The notes under the pieces are model-generated. The model ran no database searches and had not been told where the DNA came from. It worked only from the letters and a program-made list of their open reading frames with translations. Below are positions 37,150-49,348 of a stretch of 64,000 bases of DNA, piece after piece. The DNA is from Thalassotalea sp. PS06 (GTDB taxonomy: Bacteria; Pseudomonadota; Gammaproteobacteria; Enterobacterales; Alteromonadaceae), in NCBI RefSeq assembly GCF_007197775.1, contig NZ_CP041638.1, forward strand, positions 2,666,001 to 2,730,000, in the 5' to 3' direction. Each line of letters begins with the position of its first letter. Within the stretch, counting starts at the first letter, position 1. The position numbers were made by a program, and so were the translations under genes.

Positions 37150-37799
37150 AGCAGTTCTCCGGGAACAAGCGGTACAAATCTAACCGCCTCTATCATTTGT
37201 TGTTGAAAATTATTGTTGTTACGGGTGATCAGTCTCAATATCTGGTGATCCTGACCGACCGGAATAATCATTTTTCCGCCATCATCGAGTTGCTCAAGCA
37301 ATTGTGGCGGAACGTCGTCAGGGGCTGCGGTAACAATAATGGCTTTATAGGGCCCTTTGTTTGCCCAGCCCTTCCAGCCATCACCATGTTTCATCGAGAC
37401 ATTATGTAGGTCGAGGTTTCGCAGCCGCCGTTTTGCCTGCCATTGCAAAGATTTTATCCGTTCAACGGAAAATACCTTAGCAAATATTTGCGCCAAAATC
37501 GCGGTTTGATAGCCAGAGCCGGTGCCAACTTCAAGTACCTGGTCGTTATTGTCGCTCAAGATTAACTCTGTCATTCGGGCGACAATATAAGGTTGCGATA
37601 TGGTCTGCCCCTGGCCGATAGGCAACGCGGTATTATCATACGCTTTATGCGCCAATATCTCAGGCACAAATAAATGACGAGGGCAATTTGCAATGGCTTC
37701 AAGTACTTTGGTACTCGTAATACCACTGGCTTGCAATTGTTTGGCGAGAATTAATCCTGAACGTTGGGATTTACCGCCTAATGAGGAACTTCGACTCAT
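37146..37799 (-). CDS. pcm: Protein-L-isoaspartate O-methyltransferase
   Basis: 217 residues, usual length. [17 protein letters not shown], the SAM motif [15 protein letters not shown], post-[11 protein letters not shown] and the [22 protein letters not shown] segment are diagnostic. It methylates isoaspartyl residues as the first step of damaged-protein repair. It overlaps surE by 4 nt and yqaA by 4 nt in a compact operon. Confidence 0.97.
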   Translation of the reverse strand: MSRSSSLGGKSQRSGLILAKQLQASGITSTKVLEAIANCPRHLFVPEILAHKAYDNTALPIGQGQTISQPYIVARMTELILSDNNDQVLEVGTGSGYQTAILAQIFAKVFSVERIKSLQWQAKRRLRNLDLHNVSMKHGDGWKGWANKGPYKAIIVTAAPDDVPPQLLEQLDDGGKMIIPVGQDHQILRLITRNNNNFQQQMIEAVRFVPLVPGELL

Positions 37800-38545
37800 A
37801 GTTTTAATTCATTTACCCATTCGGTCATTGGCATCAAACTTCGATACGCTGTCATATCAACCGTTAATGGCGTAATCGACGCGTAGCCTCGCTCAATCGC
37901 ATAAAAATCGGTTCCTTCCGCGCAATCAAGGCCAGCCCCTAAAGAGCCATACCAATAAATATCGCGATTCCACGGGTCCAATGTTTTGGTCATCGATTCA
38001 GCACGATGGCGATGTCCTAGCCTGGTAACCTTAATGCCTTTCAATTCTGATATCGGCACATCTGGTACATTGATATTGATTATTTGATCGCTATTTAATG
38101 GGTGCTCACCAAGGCGTTTGATAAACTTTGCGGCAACAATGGCTGCCGTTTCAAAATGTTCGTTGCCCGCCAGAGACACGGCAATTGCCGGTAGGCCCAT
38201 GTGTCGTCCTTCGGTAGCAGCAGCTACCGTGCCAGAATACAATACATCATCACCAAGGTTGGCGCCGTGATTGATGCCGGCAACAACTAAGTCTGGCGTT
38301 CCATCGAATAGTTGCGATATTCCCACGTGCACGGAATCCGTTGGCGTCCCATTGACGGCAATAAAGCCATTGCTATGGGTTTCGGCTCGTAACGGGTTTA
38401 CTAAGGTAAGCGAGTTACTGGCACCGGAACAATTCCTGTCGGGCGCAATGACCATGGTATTGGCAAATTTACTCAACTCATCATTGAGAACGGCAATGCC
38501 CCTGGCATTTACGCCATCATCATTACTGACCAGAATTTTCAACAT
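37796..38545 (-). CDS. surE: 5'/3'-nucleotidase SurE
   Basis: 249 residues. The N-terminal [16 protein letters not shown] and [14 protein letters not shown] carry the metal-binding Asp and Ser ligands of the SurE fold; [21 protein letters not shown] follows. SurE removes phosphate from nucleoside monophosphates and short polyphosphate, and is linked to stationary-phase survival. The start at 38545 ([11 protein letters not shown]) is the family start; a longer frame to 38587 overlaps truD more and adds no conserved sequence. It overlaps truD by 23 nt. Confidence 0.96.
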   Translation of the reverse strand: MLKILVSNDDGVNARGIAVLNDELSKFANTMVIAPDRNCSGASNSLTLVNPLRAETHSNGFIAVNGTPTDSVHVGISQLFDGTPDLVVAGINHGANLGDDVLYSGTVAAATEGRHMGLPAIAVSLAGNEHFETAAIVAAKFIKRLGEHPLNSDQIININVPDVPISELKGIKVTRLGHRHRAESMTKTLDPWNRDIYWYGSLGAGLDCAEGTDFYAIERGYASITPLTVDMTAYRSLMPMTEWVNELKL

Positions 38546-39584
38546 GATTCTCTGTCCTTTTAAGCTCACTCGCATCTTGATAGTCAACTAACTCTCGCAA
38601 AACCGTGGTAGCAAAACTACCAGCCGGCAAGAAAAAGCTTAACTTCACATTATCGTTCGCAGTTTGAATGTCGGCATCGGTGGGCATCAGTCGAATACGA
38701 CGACGCTCCTGCTGCAAACCAAAAGCTTCTAAGCCTTCGCACAAATCCGGAAAACACCTTGCTAAATTCTGCTCACGTTCTGCGGCTGCGCCCTCAGTCA
38801 TTAATCTGCCCCTGCCCCACATCGGCGCAGTTAAATCAATATCTTTGCGGTTAAATCTATCCTGAATATCATCGTTTAACTCGTCAATGATAAACACCGA
38901 CTGACTACCCGCCATCATCATCACATCGCCAACATCTAAATGACTGAATAAGCCCTGTTCGATGCGTTGATTCAATACCTGGTTAAATAAATAAGAGCGA
39001 ACTGCAGATAAATAAAAACCGCGTTTTTTCTTATCTTTTACTTTGGCGCCGGCAAACATGTCTTTTGCCCGGTCTAAATTATTACCATTGATTCCGAATC
39101 GCTGTTCGCCAAAGTAATTTGGTACTCCGGTTTTACAAATGTGTATCCAGTGTCGGTAGATGTCATCGACATCGGTAACATTGCGGATCACTAATTCAAA
39201 GCGATTTCCTGAAAGGGCGCCGGTTTTCAGTTTTTTATTGTGACGATATTTTGCCAGAACCTCGACACCTTCAATCTTCAAATCGCTGATATCATCGTCA
39301 GGCTTACCCGGTAAATGAATACTGAAATATTGCTCTGTTACTGCATTTCTATCCTTCATACCGGCGTATGAAACCAAGGCATCTTTTACCTTAAAGTAAC
39401 GGGCCAATTGCCGGGCGACAAATGTGGTATTGGCGCCGGTTTTGCGAATATGTAATACCAGGTGCTCACCTTCTCCACTGAACGTAAACGGCAGTACTTC
39501 GAAAACCTTAAAGTCTTCAGGATTGGTACGGATAACACCCGTGGATTGTGGTTTTTGATATAGATACGCTAATTCATTATTCAT
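38523..39584 (-). CDS. truD: tRNA pseudouridine(13) synthase
   Basis: 353 residues. The catalytic Asp78 is in [37 protein letters not shown] and the [12 protein letters not shown] segment are typical TruD motifs. It isomerises uridine 13 of tRNA-Glu. It is located between ispF and surE, the usual order in gammaproteobacteria; 18 nt after ispF. Confidence 0.97.
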   Translation of the reverse strand: MNNELAYLYQKPQSTGVIRTNPEDFKVFEVLPFTFSGEGEHLVLHIRKTGANTTFVARQLARYFKVKDALVSYAGMKDRNAVTEQYFSIHLPGKPDDDISDLKIEGVEVLAKYRHNKKLKTGALSGNRFELVIRNVTDVDDIYRHWIHICKTGVPNYFGEQRFGINGNNLDRAKDMFAGAKVKDKKKRGFYLSAVRSYLFNQVLNQRIEQGLFSHLDVGDVMMMAGSQSVFIIDELNDDIQDRFNRKDIDLTAPMWGRGRLMTEGAAAEREQNLARCFPDLCEGLEAFGLQQERRRIRLMPTDADIQTANDNVKLSFFLPAGSFATTVLRELVDYQDASELKRTENHVENSGQ

Positions 39585-39602
39585 AATGGTTTACCAGGCA
39601 AT

Positions 39603-40112
39603 TTACCTTATCGCTCTTCGAAGTGCCCGGCGTCCGGCGCTCGCACCCGATAACAGGACTACGGCGTGCACACTCACACCTTCTTTGCGGCCAACATAGC
39701 CGAGCTTTTCGGTGGTCGTTGCTTTGACATTGACGTTATCAATATCGGTGAGCAAGTCTTCTGCAAGCACTTGTCGCATCGCTAATAAATGTGGTGCGAT
39801 TTTTGGCGCCTGAGCGACAATGGTGATATCGACATTGCCGATTTGAAAGGATTTTTGTTGCATCAGGCCGACCACGTGGCGCAGCAAAATGCGTGAATCG
39901 ATATTTTCGTAATCTGCGTCGGTATCAGGGAAATGGTTACCGATATCGCCAAGGCACAATGCCCCAAGGATAGCATCGCAAAGCGCGTGAATGGCGACAT
40001 CACCGTCGGAATGGGCAACGAAACCCTGATCAAAATTAATTTTCACACCGGCAAGGGTAACCGGGCCTTCTCCGCCAAACTTGTGAACGTCAAAACCGTG
40101 TCCTATTCGCAT
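39603..40112 (-). CDS. ispF: 2-C-methyl-D-erythritol 2,4-cyclodiphosphate synthase
   Basis: 169 residues from Met at 40112 ([14 protein letters not shown]). Zinc ligands are in GFDVHKF and [40 protein letters not shown] is the C-terminal signature. It closes the MEP-pathway intermediate to the cyclodiphosphate. About ten residues ([15 protein letters not shown]) extend past the usual end and are unusually basic. It overlaps ispD by a few nt. Confidence 0.96.
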   Translation of the reverse strand: MRIGHGFDVHKFGGEGPVTLAGVKINFDQGFVAHSDGDVAIHALCDAILGALCLGDIGNHFPDTDADYENIDSRILLRHVVGLMQQKSFQIGNVDITIVAQAPKIAPHLLAMRQVLAEDLLTDIDNVNVKATTTEKLGYVGRKEGVSVHAVVLLSGASAGRRALRRAIR

Positions 40113-40114
40113 GT

Positions 40115-40825
40115 TCATTCCACTGTCCTTTGCTGTTGTTTGAGGATGAATTGAGCCAAATCCAAATCTTCCGGCTGGGTGACTTTGATATTATCCGCCC
40201 GACCCACAACAACATCGGCGGGATGATTGCAATATTCCATTGCCGAAGCTTCATCGGTAATGGTTTGTTTCGCCGCAAGGGCTTTTTCAAGCGCTTCGAT
40301 GAGCAAGCCAGTTGCAAAAAGTTGTGGGGTTAAAGCATGCCAAAGATTGTCTCGCGACTCGCTGTGAGATATTTGATTGTCGGCATTGGTGCGTTTCATC
40401 GTATCTCTTACCCGAGATGCTAAAATAGCGCCACGTCCCGTTTGCTGGTAATGATTGATTAACTGGCTGATGTCTTCATGGGTCAGGCAAGGCCGAGCGG
40501 CGTCATGAACCATGGCAACGGGACTATCCTTAACTTGCTTTAAACCGGCTAAAACCGAATCACATCGTTCGCTGCCGCCAGTTACGGTAATCACATCAGG
40601 ATTATCATTTAGGGGTAATTTGTTGAAGAAGGTATCTTCGCTATTTAAGGCGACAATGACCTTGGAAACATTTGGATGGGCTAACAAACGTTCAACGGTA
40701 TGTTCGAGAATCGTTTTTCCAGCCAGAGTTAGGTATTGTTTGGGGATATCGCTGGCCATGCGTTTACCAATACCCGCGGCAGGAACCACTACCGGAACCT
40801 GAAGATTATCGTCTTTATCGATCAC
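40115..40825 (-). CDS. ispD: 2-C-methyl-D-erythritol 4-phosphate cytidylyltransferase
   Basis: 236 residues. The nucleotide-binding signature is [21 protein letters not shown], with [11 protein letters not shown] and TDEASAMEY as further family motifs. It transfers CMP to MEP in isoprenoid biosynthesis. In the conserved ftsB-ispD-ispF-truD-surE order; 51 nt separate it from ftsB, and that gap holds a 9-bp stem hairpin. Confidence 0.97.
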   Translation of the reverse strand: MIDKDDNLQVPVVVPAAGIGKRMASDIPKQYLTLAGKTILEHTVERLLAHPNVSKVIVALNSEDTFFNKLPLNDNPDVITVTGGSERCDSVLAGLKQVKDSPVAMVHDAARPCLTHEDISQLINHYQQTGRGAILASRVRDTMKRTNADNQISHSESRDNLWHALTPQLFATGLLIEALEKALAAKQTITDEASAMEYCNHPADVVVGRADNIKVTQPEDLDLAQFILKQQQRTVE

Positions 40826-40847
40826 GATTCGTTCTCATTAAGAAGTA

Positions 40848-40870
40848 TTGGGGTCAAGACCTGACCCCAA
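40848..40870. repeat. GGGGTCA palindrome between ftsB and ispD
   Basis: TTGGGGTCA, loop AGACC, TGACCCCAA: a perfect 9-bp stem. The same arms appear at 32639-32668 (ATGGGGTCAGA / TCTGACCCCAT), and the TTGACCCC half is common in the 8.4-8.8 kb repeats. No T tract, so not a clear terminator. Confidence 0.75.
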
Positions 40871-40876
40871 TGACCT

Positions 40877-41155
40877 TTAGTTCTCTTTAGGGATCACCCG
40901 GAAGAAGACTTCGCCCTCTTTGATCATGCCAAGTTCGTTACGGGCATTCTCTTCGATGGCTTCCAGGCCATTTTTTAAATCATCAATATCCGCATAAACC
41001 AGCTTATTTCGTTGCTGCAGTTTTTGATTTTGTTCTGTTTGATGAACCACCCTCTCTTCAAGAGCAATGTAATCACCGATACTATTTTTACCAAACCACA
41101 GCCGGTACTGCAGTAACAGCACAAGAATGATGAGAATGGCATTGATGATTTTCAT
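40877..41155 (-). CDS. ftsB: Cell division protein FtsB
   Basis: 92 residues. A single N-terminal membrane helix (IINAILIILVLLLQYRLWFG) is followed by a leucine-zipper-like coiled coil (ALEERVVHQTEQNQKLQQRN) and the conserved GLEAIEENARNELGMIKEGEVFFRVI end. It forms the divisome core with FtsL and FtsQ. In relatives it directly follows eno; here ~3 kb of arrays, a hypothetical gene and a GIY-YIG gene lie between. Confidence 0.96.
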   Translation of the reverse strand: MKIINAILIILVLLLQYRLWFGKNSIGDYIALEERVVHQTEQNQKLQQRNKLVYADIDDLKNGLEAIEENARNELGMIKEGEVFFRVIPKEN

Positions 41156-42617
41156 GAAGATACGGGCCGTTAACGGAGTTAAGGAGATAATAGCAACTTC
41201 GCCCGTAAAACGGAATGGGTTTTACAGCAGAGCTGTATAGGGGGAGTCGAAACCAAAGATGTTTCGGAGGTGGAGTCGAAGCCAAAGATGTTTCGGAGGT
41301 GGAGTCGAAACCAAAGATGTTTCGAAGGTGGAGTCGAAACCAAAGATGTTTCGAAGGTGGAGTCGAAACCAAAGATGTTTCGGAGGTGGAGTCGAAACCA
41401 AAGATGTTTCGGAGGTGGAGTCGAAACCAAAGATGTTTCGAAGGTGGAGTCGAAACCAAAGATGTTTCGCAGGTGGAGTCGAAACCAAAGATGTTTCGGA
41501 GGTGGAGTCGAAACCAAAGATGTTTCGAAGGTGGAGTTGACGAACAGCGTCAATGGTGGAGTAAATACTCCCTAGCGTCGTATTTATGGTGGACTCTAAC
41601 GATGCACTTGGCTTTGATTTCCAGTCGTAGCTGGAAATGACGAGTTGGAAGTGGAAGAGGAAGGTGGAAGTGGGAGGTGGAAGTGAGCCTCGCTTCGTCA
41701 TCTCCGGGTAACTGGAGATCTCAGGATTAGGTTTTGGCTTTGATTTCCAGTCGTAGCTGGAAATGACGAGTTGGAAGTGGAAGAGGAAGGTGGAAGGTGG
41801 AAGTGAGCCTCGCTTCGTCATCTCCGGGTAACTGGAGATCTCAGGATTAGGTTTTGGCTTTGATTTCCAGTCGTAGCTGGAAATGACGGGAGGAAGGTGG
41901 AAGTGGAAGGTGGAAGTGAGCCTCGCTTCGTCATCTCCGGGTAACTGGAGATCTCAGGATTAGGTTATGGCTTTGATTTCCAGTCGTAGCTGGAAATGAC
42001 GAAAAGCGACTTTATGTTACGCAGTTTAATTACCGTCATCACAGAAAATCGCTCCTGCATTTTCTGCATACCGGTCATCCTTGACCATATTCGGGTCACT
42101 GAAGATCTCGTGCTTAGGTTACGGCTTTGATTTCCAGTCGTAGCTGGAAATGACGAAAACCTACCTCGAGACGACTCGTCTCGACTCCACCATTGACGCT
42201 TTGCGTCAACTCCACCTTCAAAATTTTATTTTGACTCCACCATTTCAGCTTCGCTGAAACTCCACCAAAAATTGCTCCTCGATAACTGCTCCTCGATAAC
42301 TGCTCCTCGATAACTGCTCCTCGATAACCGCTCCTCGATAACTGCTCCTCGATAACTGCTCCTGCGTTATTCTACCTACATACTTCCATGTATTAGTGCG
42401 TTATTCTACCTACATACTTCCATGTATTAGTGCATTTTCGGCATATAAACCGTCCCTGGTTAAAACCCTTGCAGCTTTGCTGCAACTCCACCTTTTACGC
42501 TTTGCGTAAACTCCACCATCGACGCTCAGCGTCGACTCCACCTTCAAATCGTATTCTGTTTTGACTCCACCTGCGAAGCGTCCCTCTAAAAAGATAAAAG
42601 CTCCCGACGGGAGCTTT
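41156..42617. repeat. Large composite repeat region: 29-bp hairpin tandem, palindrome composites, nested hairpins
   Basis: No gene; the overlapping long frames on both strands are translated repeats. (1) 41241-41535: ten copies of a 29-bp unit, GGTGGAGT plus the hairpin CGAAAC/GTTTCG. (2) About 41600-42000: four TTTCCAG palindromes (cores 41618, 41744, 41864, 41977) alternating with CTCCGGGTAACTGGAG palindromes and GGAAGTGGAAG microsatellite, with a fifth core at 42131. (3) 42185-42265 and 42470-42580: CTCCACC hairpins. (4) 42264-42440: nested GCTCCT hairpins with a 14-bp CTCGATAACTGCTC tandem. (5) A terminator at 42596. Confidence 0.92.
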
Positions 42618-42619
42618 TT
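42596..42619 (-). terminator. Terminator of the 213-residue hypothetical gene
   Basis: AAAAGCTCCC, loop GA, GGGAGCTTTT. The right arm overlaps the stop codon at 42618-42620. The stem and about 70 nt beyond it closely resemble the eno terminator region at 44120-44216. Confidence 0.8.
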
Positions 42620-43259
42620 AAAACTTCTCCGCCGGCGGCAAAGGCTTTTGAAAATTCTTCCAATTAATTTGTGAAGACAACAATAGCTCTCTTAAATCAA
42701 GAGATCTGGGGTTAGATTTTTTACCTGCAACCCATCGATGTCCACTGCATGCGGCAAGCATTACTTTGCGGTTCGGTTTTAAAAGCTGATAGCCATACTT
42801 ATTTTCGATTCCGGAACTGGTCAGCTGGAACCGACCTGAAAAATTACAGCGTATGGTATTAGCCTCAAGGTCAATTTTATCGATGCAATCGAGGAAAATA
42901 AATTCTATACCTTGTGCTTGTTGATACACAGGCACAACTAATCCCAGTGACAGTGTTTTCGTTTGAAACCAACTAGCGACGGTATCTGGGGTTTGATCAT
43001 TTATGGGTATCTTAGTGGATTGTTTTGCTGACCAACTTGCATTTTGACAATCAACCTGAATTGGTGCGTCAGAGGCTAAGAGCGCATGGGCTGTTCTCGA
43101 TATGTAATGGCTGAGACTTTTTAGCTTGGCTTGAATAGGTGCAACGCTGCTAGTTTCCAAAGCAGACAACTTGTCAACTTCACGCTCATATAAAGCGTGG
43201 CAAAGCTGATGAAATTGAGGGTGGGATCCAGCCCCTTGCCAAAAAGAGTCTTGTTCCAT
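42618..43259 (-). CDS. Conserved hypothetical protein
   Basis: 213 residues, no signal peptide and no membrane helix; I do not recognise the family. The body has mixed alpha/beta composition, with an HQLCHALYEREVDKLSALE helix near the N-terminus and cysteines at several spots. No catalytic motif is evident. Base composition and codon use look native and the frame is long for this AT content, so it is likely real. Flanked on both sides by hairpin repeats. Confidence 0.7.
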   Translation of the reverse strand: MEQDSFWQGAGSHPQFHQLCHALYEREVDKLSALETSSVAPIQAKLKSLSHYISRTAHALLASDAPIQVDCQNASWSAKQSTKIPINDQTPDTVASWFQTKTLSLGLVVPVYQQAQGIEFIFLDCIDKIDLEANTIRCNFSGRFQLTSSGIENKYGYQLLKPNRKVMLAACSGHRWVAGKKSNPRSLDLRELLLSSQINWKNFQKPLPPAEKF

Positions 43260-43623
43260 TTTCCGTGAGAGTTGCCTGAACCAGCAATGCTCCTTGCTAT
43301 CCGTTATTATTGGTTGTTTATTAATTAAACATAAGTTCCCTAAAAAAAGCCAGCGTAATAAACGAATCGTTTGGATGGTAAAGTCGAGACGACTCCTGGG
43401 TAGTGAAATTGAAAATCAGCGTCAACAATGGATTTGGCGACACAAAAAGAGGTTTCGAGAATTGAGTAAGCCGCTGCTATGTTAGTGGCGTGCTGGGAGC
43501 TCATAGAGCGGGTGCGTCGTCTTAAATTGGATGGAAGGGCATAGAGCGTTTGAGTCATTCCCTGCCACGACAGGGAATCAAGGTCTACACTTTTCTAATC
43601 AGTCATAGAAATGGATTTCTCTG
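43260..43623. repeat. Intergenic with variant palindrome upstream of the GIY-YIG gene
   Basis: 364 bp. A variant of the interspersed palindrome, TTCCCTG-CCACGA-CAGGGAA, has its core at 43558-43577, with the usual TCAT left and TCAAGG right flanks. It lies 46 nt before the GIY-YIG start. The rest (43260-43550) contains no supported gene. Confidence 0.75.
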
Positions 43624-43911
43624 ATGAAACAACCTGCAATTTATATAGTCACTAACAAAGAAAACACTGTCGTATATATCGGTGTTACTAGCAACTTACC
43701 GCAGCGCATATACCAACACAGAGAGAAACTGGTTGCAGGTTTTGCCAGTAAATATAGTTTGTCTAAATTGGTTTACTTCGAGCTTTTCGACGATATGGTC
43801 AATGCTATTTCACGGGAAAAGCAGCTAAAAAAATGGTCCCGAGCCTGGAAAGATGAATTGATAGGAAGCTCTAACCCTGATTGGCGCGATTTGTATCCGG
43901 AGATACTCTGA
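43624..43911 (+). CDS. Small GIY-YIG nuclease domain protein
   Basis: 95 residues, all one GIY-YIG domain: AIYIVTNKENTVVYIGVTSNL (GIY..YIG equivalent), the catalytic Arg in LPQRIYQH, and the metal Glu in AISREKQLKKWSRAWKDELI. Small stand-alone members (UPF0213-like) have unclear cellular roles. It is one of few plus-strand genes here and is bracketed by palindromes in inverted orientation (43558-43577 and 43939-43958). The last codons (LYPEIL) come close to CCGGAGAT words shared with the repeats. Possibly a mobile or repeat-associated nuclease. Confidence 0.88.
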   Translation: MKQPAIYIVTNKENTVVYIGVTSNLPQRIYQHREKLVAGFASKYSLSKLVYFELFDDMVNAISREKQLKKWSRAWKDELIGSSNPDWRDLYPEIL

Positions 43912-44220
43912 TGGTTAAGGTTTTGGTTTTGGCTTTGATTTCCAGTCGTGGCTGGAAATGACGGGAGGAAGAGGAAGGTGGAAGTGGAAGGTGGAAGTGA
44001 GCCTCGCTTCGTCATCTCCGGGTAACTGGAGATCTCAGGATTAGGTTTTGGCTTTGATTTCCAGTCGTAGCTGGAAATGACGGGTTAAGCTTTTCAGCTT
44101 TGCTGAAACTCCACCCTTGACGCTGCGCGTCAACTCCACCTTCAAAACATATTCAGTTTTGACTCCACCTGCGAAGCCTCCCTCTAAAAGCAAAAAAGCT
44201 CCCGAAGGAGCTTTTTAAAG
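43912..44220. repeat. Palindrome composites and CTCCACC hairpins between GIY-YIG gene and eno
   Basis: TTTCCAG palindromes have cores at 43939-43958 and 44058-44077 with a CTCCGGG palindrome and GGAAGTGGAAG microsatellite between. From 44090 CTCCACC-linked hairpins (TTTCAGC/GCTGAAA, TTGACGC/GCGTCAA, TCAAAAC/GTTTTGA) lead to the eno terminator. Confidence 0.9.
44193..44216 (-). terminator. Rho-independent terminator of eno
   Basis: AAAAAGCTCC, loop CGAA, GGAGCTTTTT, immediately before the eno stop codon side on the minus strand (5 nt after the stop). Confidence 0.9.
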
Positions 44221-45534
<1,314 letters not shown>

Positions 45535-45535
45535 T

Positions 45536-45573
45536 TAATAAAAAAGCCGTAGCTAACATCCTTAGCTACGGCT
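45536..45573 (-). terminator. Terminator hairpin between pyrG and eno
   Basis: AGCCGTAGCTAA, loop of 5 nt, TTAGCTACGGCT (12-bp perfect stem), followed by T residues on the minus strand. It lies just after the pyrG stop. Confidence 0.9.
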
Positions 45574-45586
45574 CGCTTTGAACTTA

Positions 45587-47863
<2,277 letters not shown>

Positions 47864-48220
47864 ATGTTTCATGAAAAGCTTGTGGTTTGGCAAAAGAGTT
47901 GTGACCTAGCGGTTCAAATTTTTAAATTAACGGCATCGATAACCGATTTTGGCTTTCGCGATCAAATAACCAGAAGTAGTTTGTCTATCGCCAGCAATAT
48001 AGCTGAAGGCATAGAGAAACCGACTATAAATGACAAAAAGAAGTATTTGTATATCGCGAAAGGCAGCCTTGCAGAGCTTAAGACCCAGTTAATAATTGGC
48101 GAGCGAATAGGTTATCTAGATTTTCATTCTGTAAAAAATTATAGACAAGAAGCCGAGCTTATAGATCGAATGATAATAGGGTTGATTAAGAAGGTGGAGT
48201 CAAGACAGAAGACGTCTTGA
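47864..48220 (+). CDS. Four-helix-bundle protein (S23 / bAvd-like), C-terminus formed by repeat DNA
   Basis: 118 residues. [63 protein letters not shown] and a C-terminal IDRMIIGLIKK helix are the S23/four-helix-bundle pattern; it is a divergent paralogue of the gene at 16270. The last ~10 codons (KVESRQKTS) and the stop come from the first unit of the following GGTGGAGT hairpin array: AAGGTGGAGTCAAGACAG onward. A ribosome-binding site (AAGGAG) lies upstream. Direct repeats of ~115 bp lie on both sides. The family's role is not known. Confidence 0.9.
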   Translation: MFHEKLVVWQKSCDLAVQIFKLTASITDFGFRDQITRSSLSIASNIAEGIEKPTINDKKKYLYIAKGSLAELKTQLIIGERIGYLDFHSVKNYRQEAELIDRMIIGLIKKVESRQKTS

Positions 48221-48587
48221 AGGTGGAGTTGACGTAAAACGTCAAGGGTGGAGTTGACGCAAAGCGTCAATGGTGGAGTTGACGTAAAACGTCAAGGGTG
48301 GAGTTGACGTAAAACGTCAAGGGTGGAGTCGACGCAAAGCGTCAATGGTGGAGTTGACGTAAAACGTCAAGGGTGGAGTTGACGTAAAACGTCAAGGGTG
48401 GAGTCGAGACGAGTCGTCTCGAGGTAGGTTTTCGTCATTTCCAGCCACGACTGGAAATCAAAGCAAGATTCTTCGTCAGTCTCCACCAAAAATTCGAAGG
48501 CTGGGAGAATTTTCTCCAACATCGGTAGACGCCACCCAATATACGACGCAATGGAGTATATTATCCCTCTTTAATAGGAGAATAAAA
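48188..48587. repeat. GGTGGAGT hairpin array downstream of the four-helix-bundle gene
   Basis: About nine units at 48190-48425 with stems AAGACG/CGTCTT, TTGACG/CGTCAA and GAGACG/CGTCTC, then a TTTCCAG palindrome (core 48438-48457) and a tail ending near 48513. The last ~115 bp duplicate 47631-47746. The array starts inside the coding sequence. Confidence 0.92.
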
Positions 48588-48608
48588 ATGACGTATTATT
48601 CTCCTATT
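48573..48608 (+). promoter_or_regulatory. Hairpin containing a ribosome-binding site upstream of yjbQ
   Basis: AATAGGAGAATAA (48573-48585) and TTATTCTCCTATT (48596-48608) form a perfect 13-bp stem with a 10-nt loop that includes an ATG (48588). The left arm contains AGGAG. The yjbQ start at 48630 is 21 nt after the stem. Confidence 0.75.
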
Positions 48609-48629
48609 TTAATGATCGGGATAATTTTT

Positions 48630-49052
48630 ATGTGGCATCAACAAACGATTCAATTGCAGCCTAAATCCAGGGGCTTTCACTTGGTAACCGATGAGATCAC
48701 CTCGAAAATTTCGGCGCTTTCGGATTTTCGCGTTGGCTTTATGCAATTGTTTATTCAGCATACGTCGGCTTCCTTAACCATAAATGAAAATGCAGATCCG
48801 ACGGTGCGTATGGATATGGAGAGCCATTTTAATCAGTTCGTACCGGAAAATCAGCCTTATTACCTGCACGATTATGAAGGTTCGGATGATATGCCTGCTC
48901 ATATTAAGAGTTCAATTCTGGGTTGCCAGTTAATGGTCCCTATTGAAAATGGCCGGTTAGCTATGGGCACCTGGCAAGGCATCTACTTGTGCGAGCACCG
49001 TAATCATGGTGGTGCGAGAAGGATTGTCTGCACGCTAAATGGCGAAAGTTAA
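48630..49052 (+). CDS. yjbQ: YjbQ family protein (UPF0047)
   Basis: 140 residues from [10 protein letters not shown], the family's usual start; an in-frame ATG at 48588 would add 14 residues encoded by a hairpin. [42 protein letters not shown] and [16 protein letters not shown] with conserved His/Asp/Glu residues match E. coli YjbQ. Homologues show thiamine-phosphate-synthase-like side activity, but the true role is not settled. Arrays precede and follow it. Confidence 0.92.
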   Translation: MWHQQTIQLQPKSRGFHLVTDEITSKISALSDFRVGFMQLFIQHTSASLTINENADPTVRMDMESHFNQFVPENQPYYLHDYEGSDDMPAHIKSSILGCQLMVPIENGRLAMGTWQGIYLCEHRNHGGARRIVCTLNGES

Positions 49053-49348
49053 TTAAAACACGTCGCTACATCGAGTTTTAAGGAGGAGTAAAATATTCCA
49101 CTGCGTCATATTTTATGGTGGAGTCTGACGAGGGTGGAGTAAATACTCCCTAGCGTCGTATTTAAGGTGGACTCTAACGATGAACTTGGCTTTGATTTCC
49201 AGTCGTAGCTGGAAATGACGGAAACCCACCTCGAGACGACTAGTCTCTACTCCACCATCGAATCGTTTTCTGATTCGACTCCACCCTCAAGATGTTTTCC
49301 ATCTTGACTCCACCAGCGCAGCTTACCTCTCTAACCCAGAGCGAGGCG
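49053..49348. repeat. GGTGGAGT/CTCCACC hairpins and a palindrome between yjbQ and the DUF3083-like gene
   Basis: Hairpins with fixed loop TCCACTGCGTC or TCCCTAGCGTC (AAAATAT/ATATTTT and AAATAC/GTATTT) at 49090-49165, a TTTCCAG palindrome (core 49196-49215) and CTCCACC-linked GAATC/GATTC and AAGATG/CATCTT stems at 49240-49315. Confidence 0.9.

Noticed and set aside
41222-41821. Long overlapping reading frames on both strands (up to 199 codons)
   Set aside because: They are translations of the 29-bp hairpin tandem and palindrome composites; repeat periodicity keeps frames open on both strands, and no ribosome-binding site or protein family matches.
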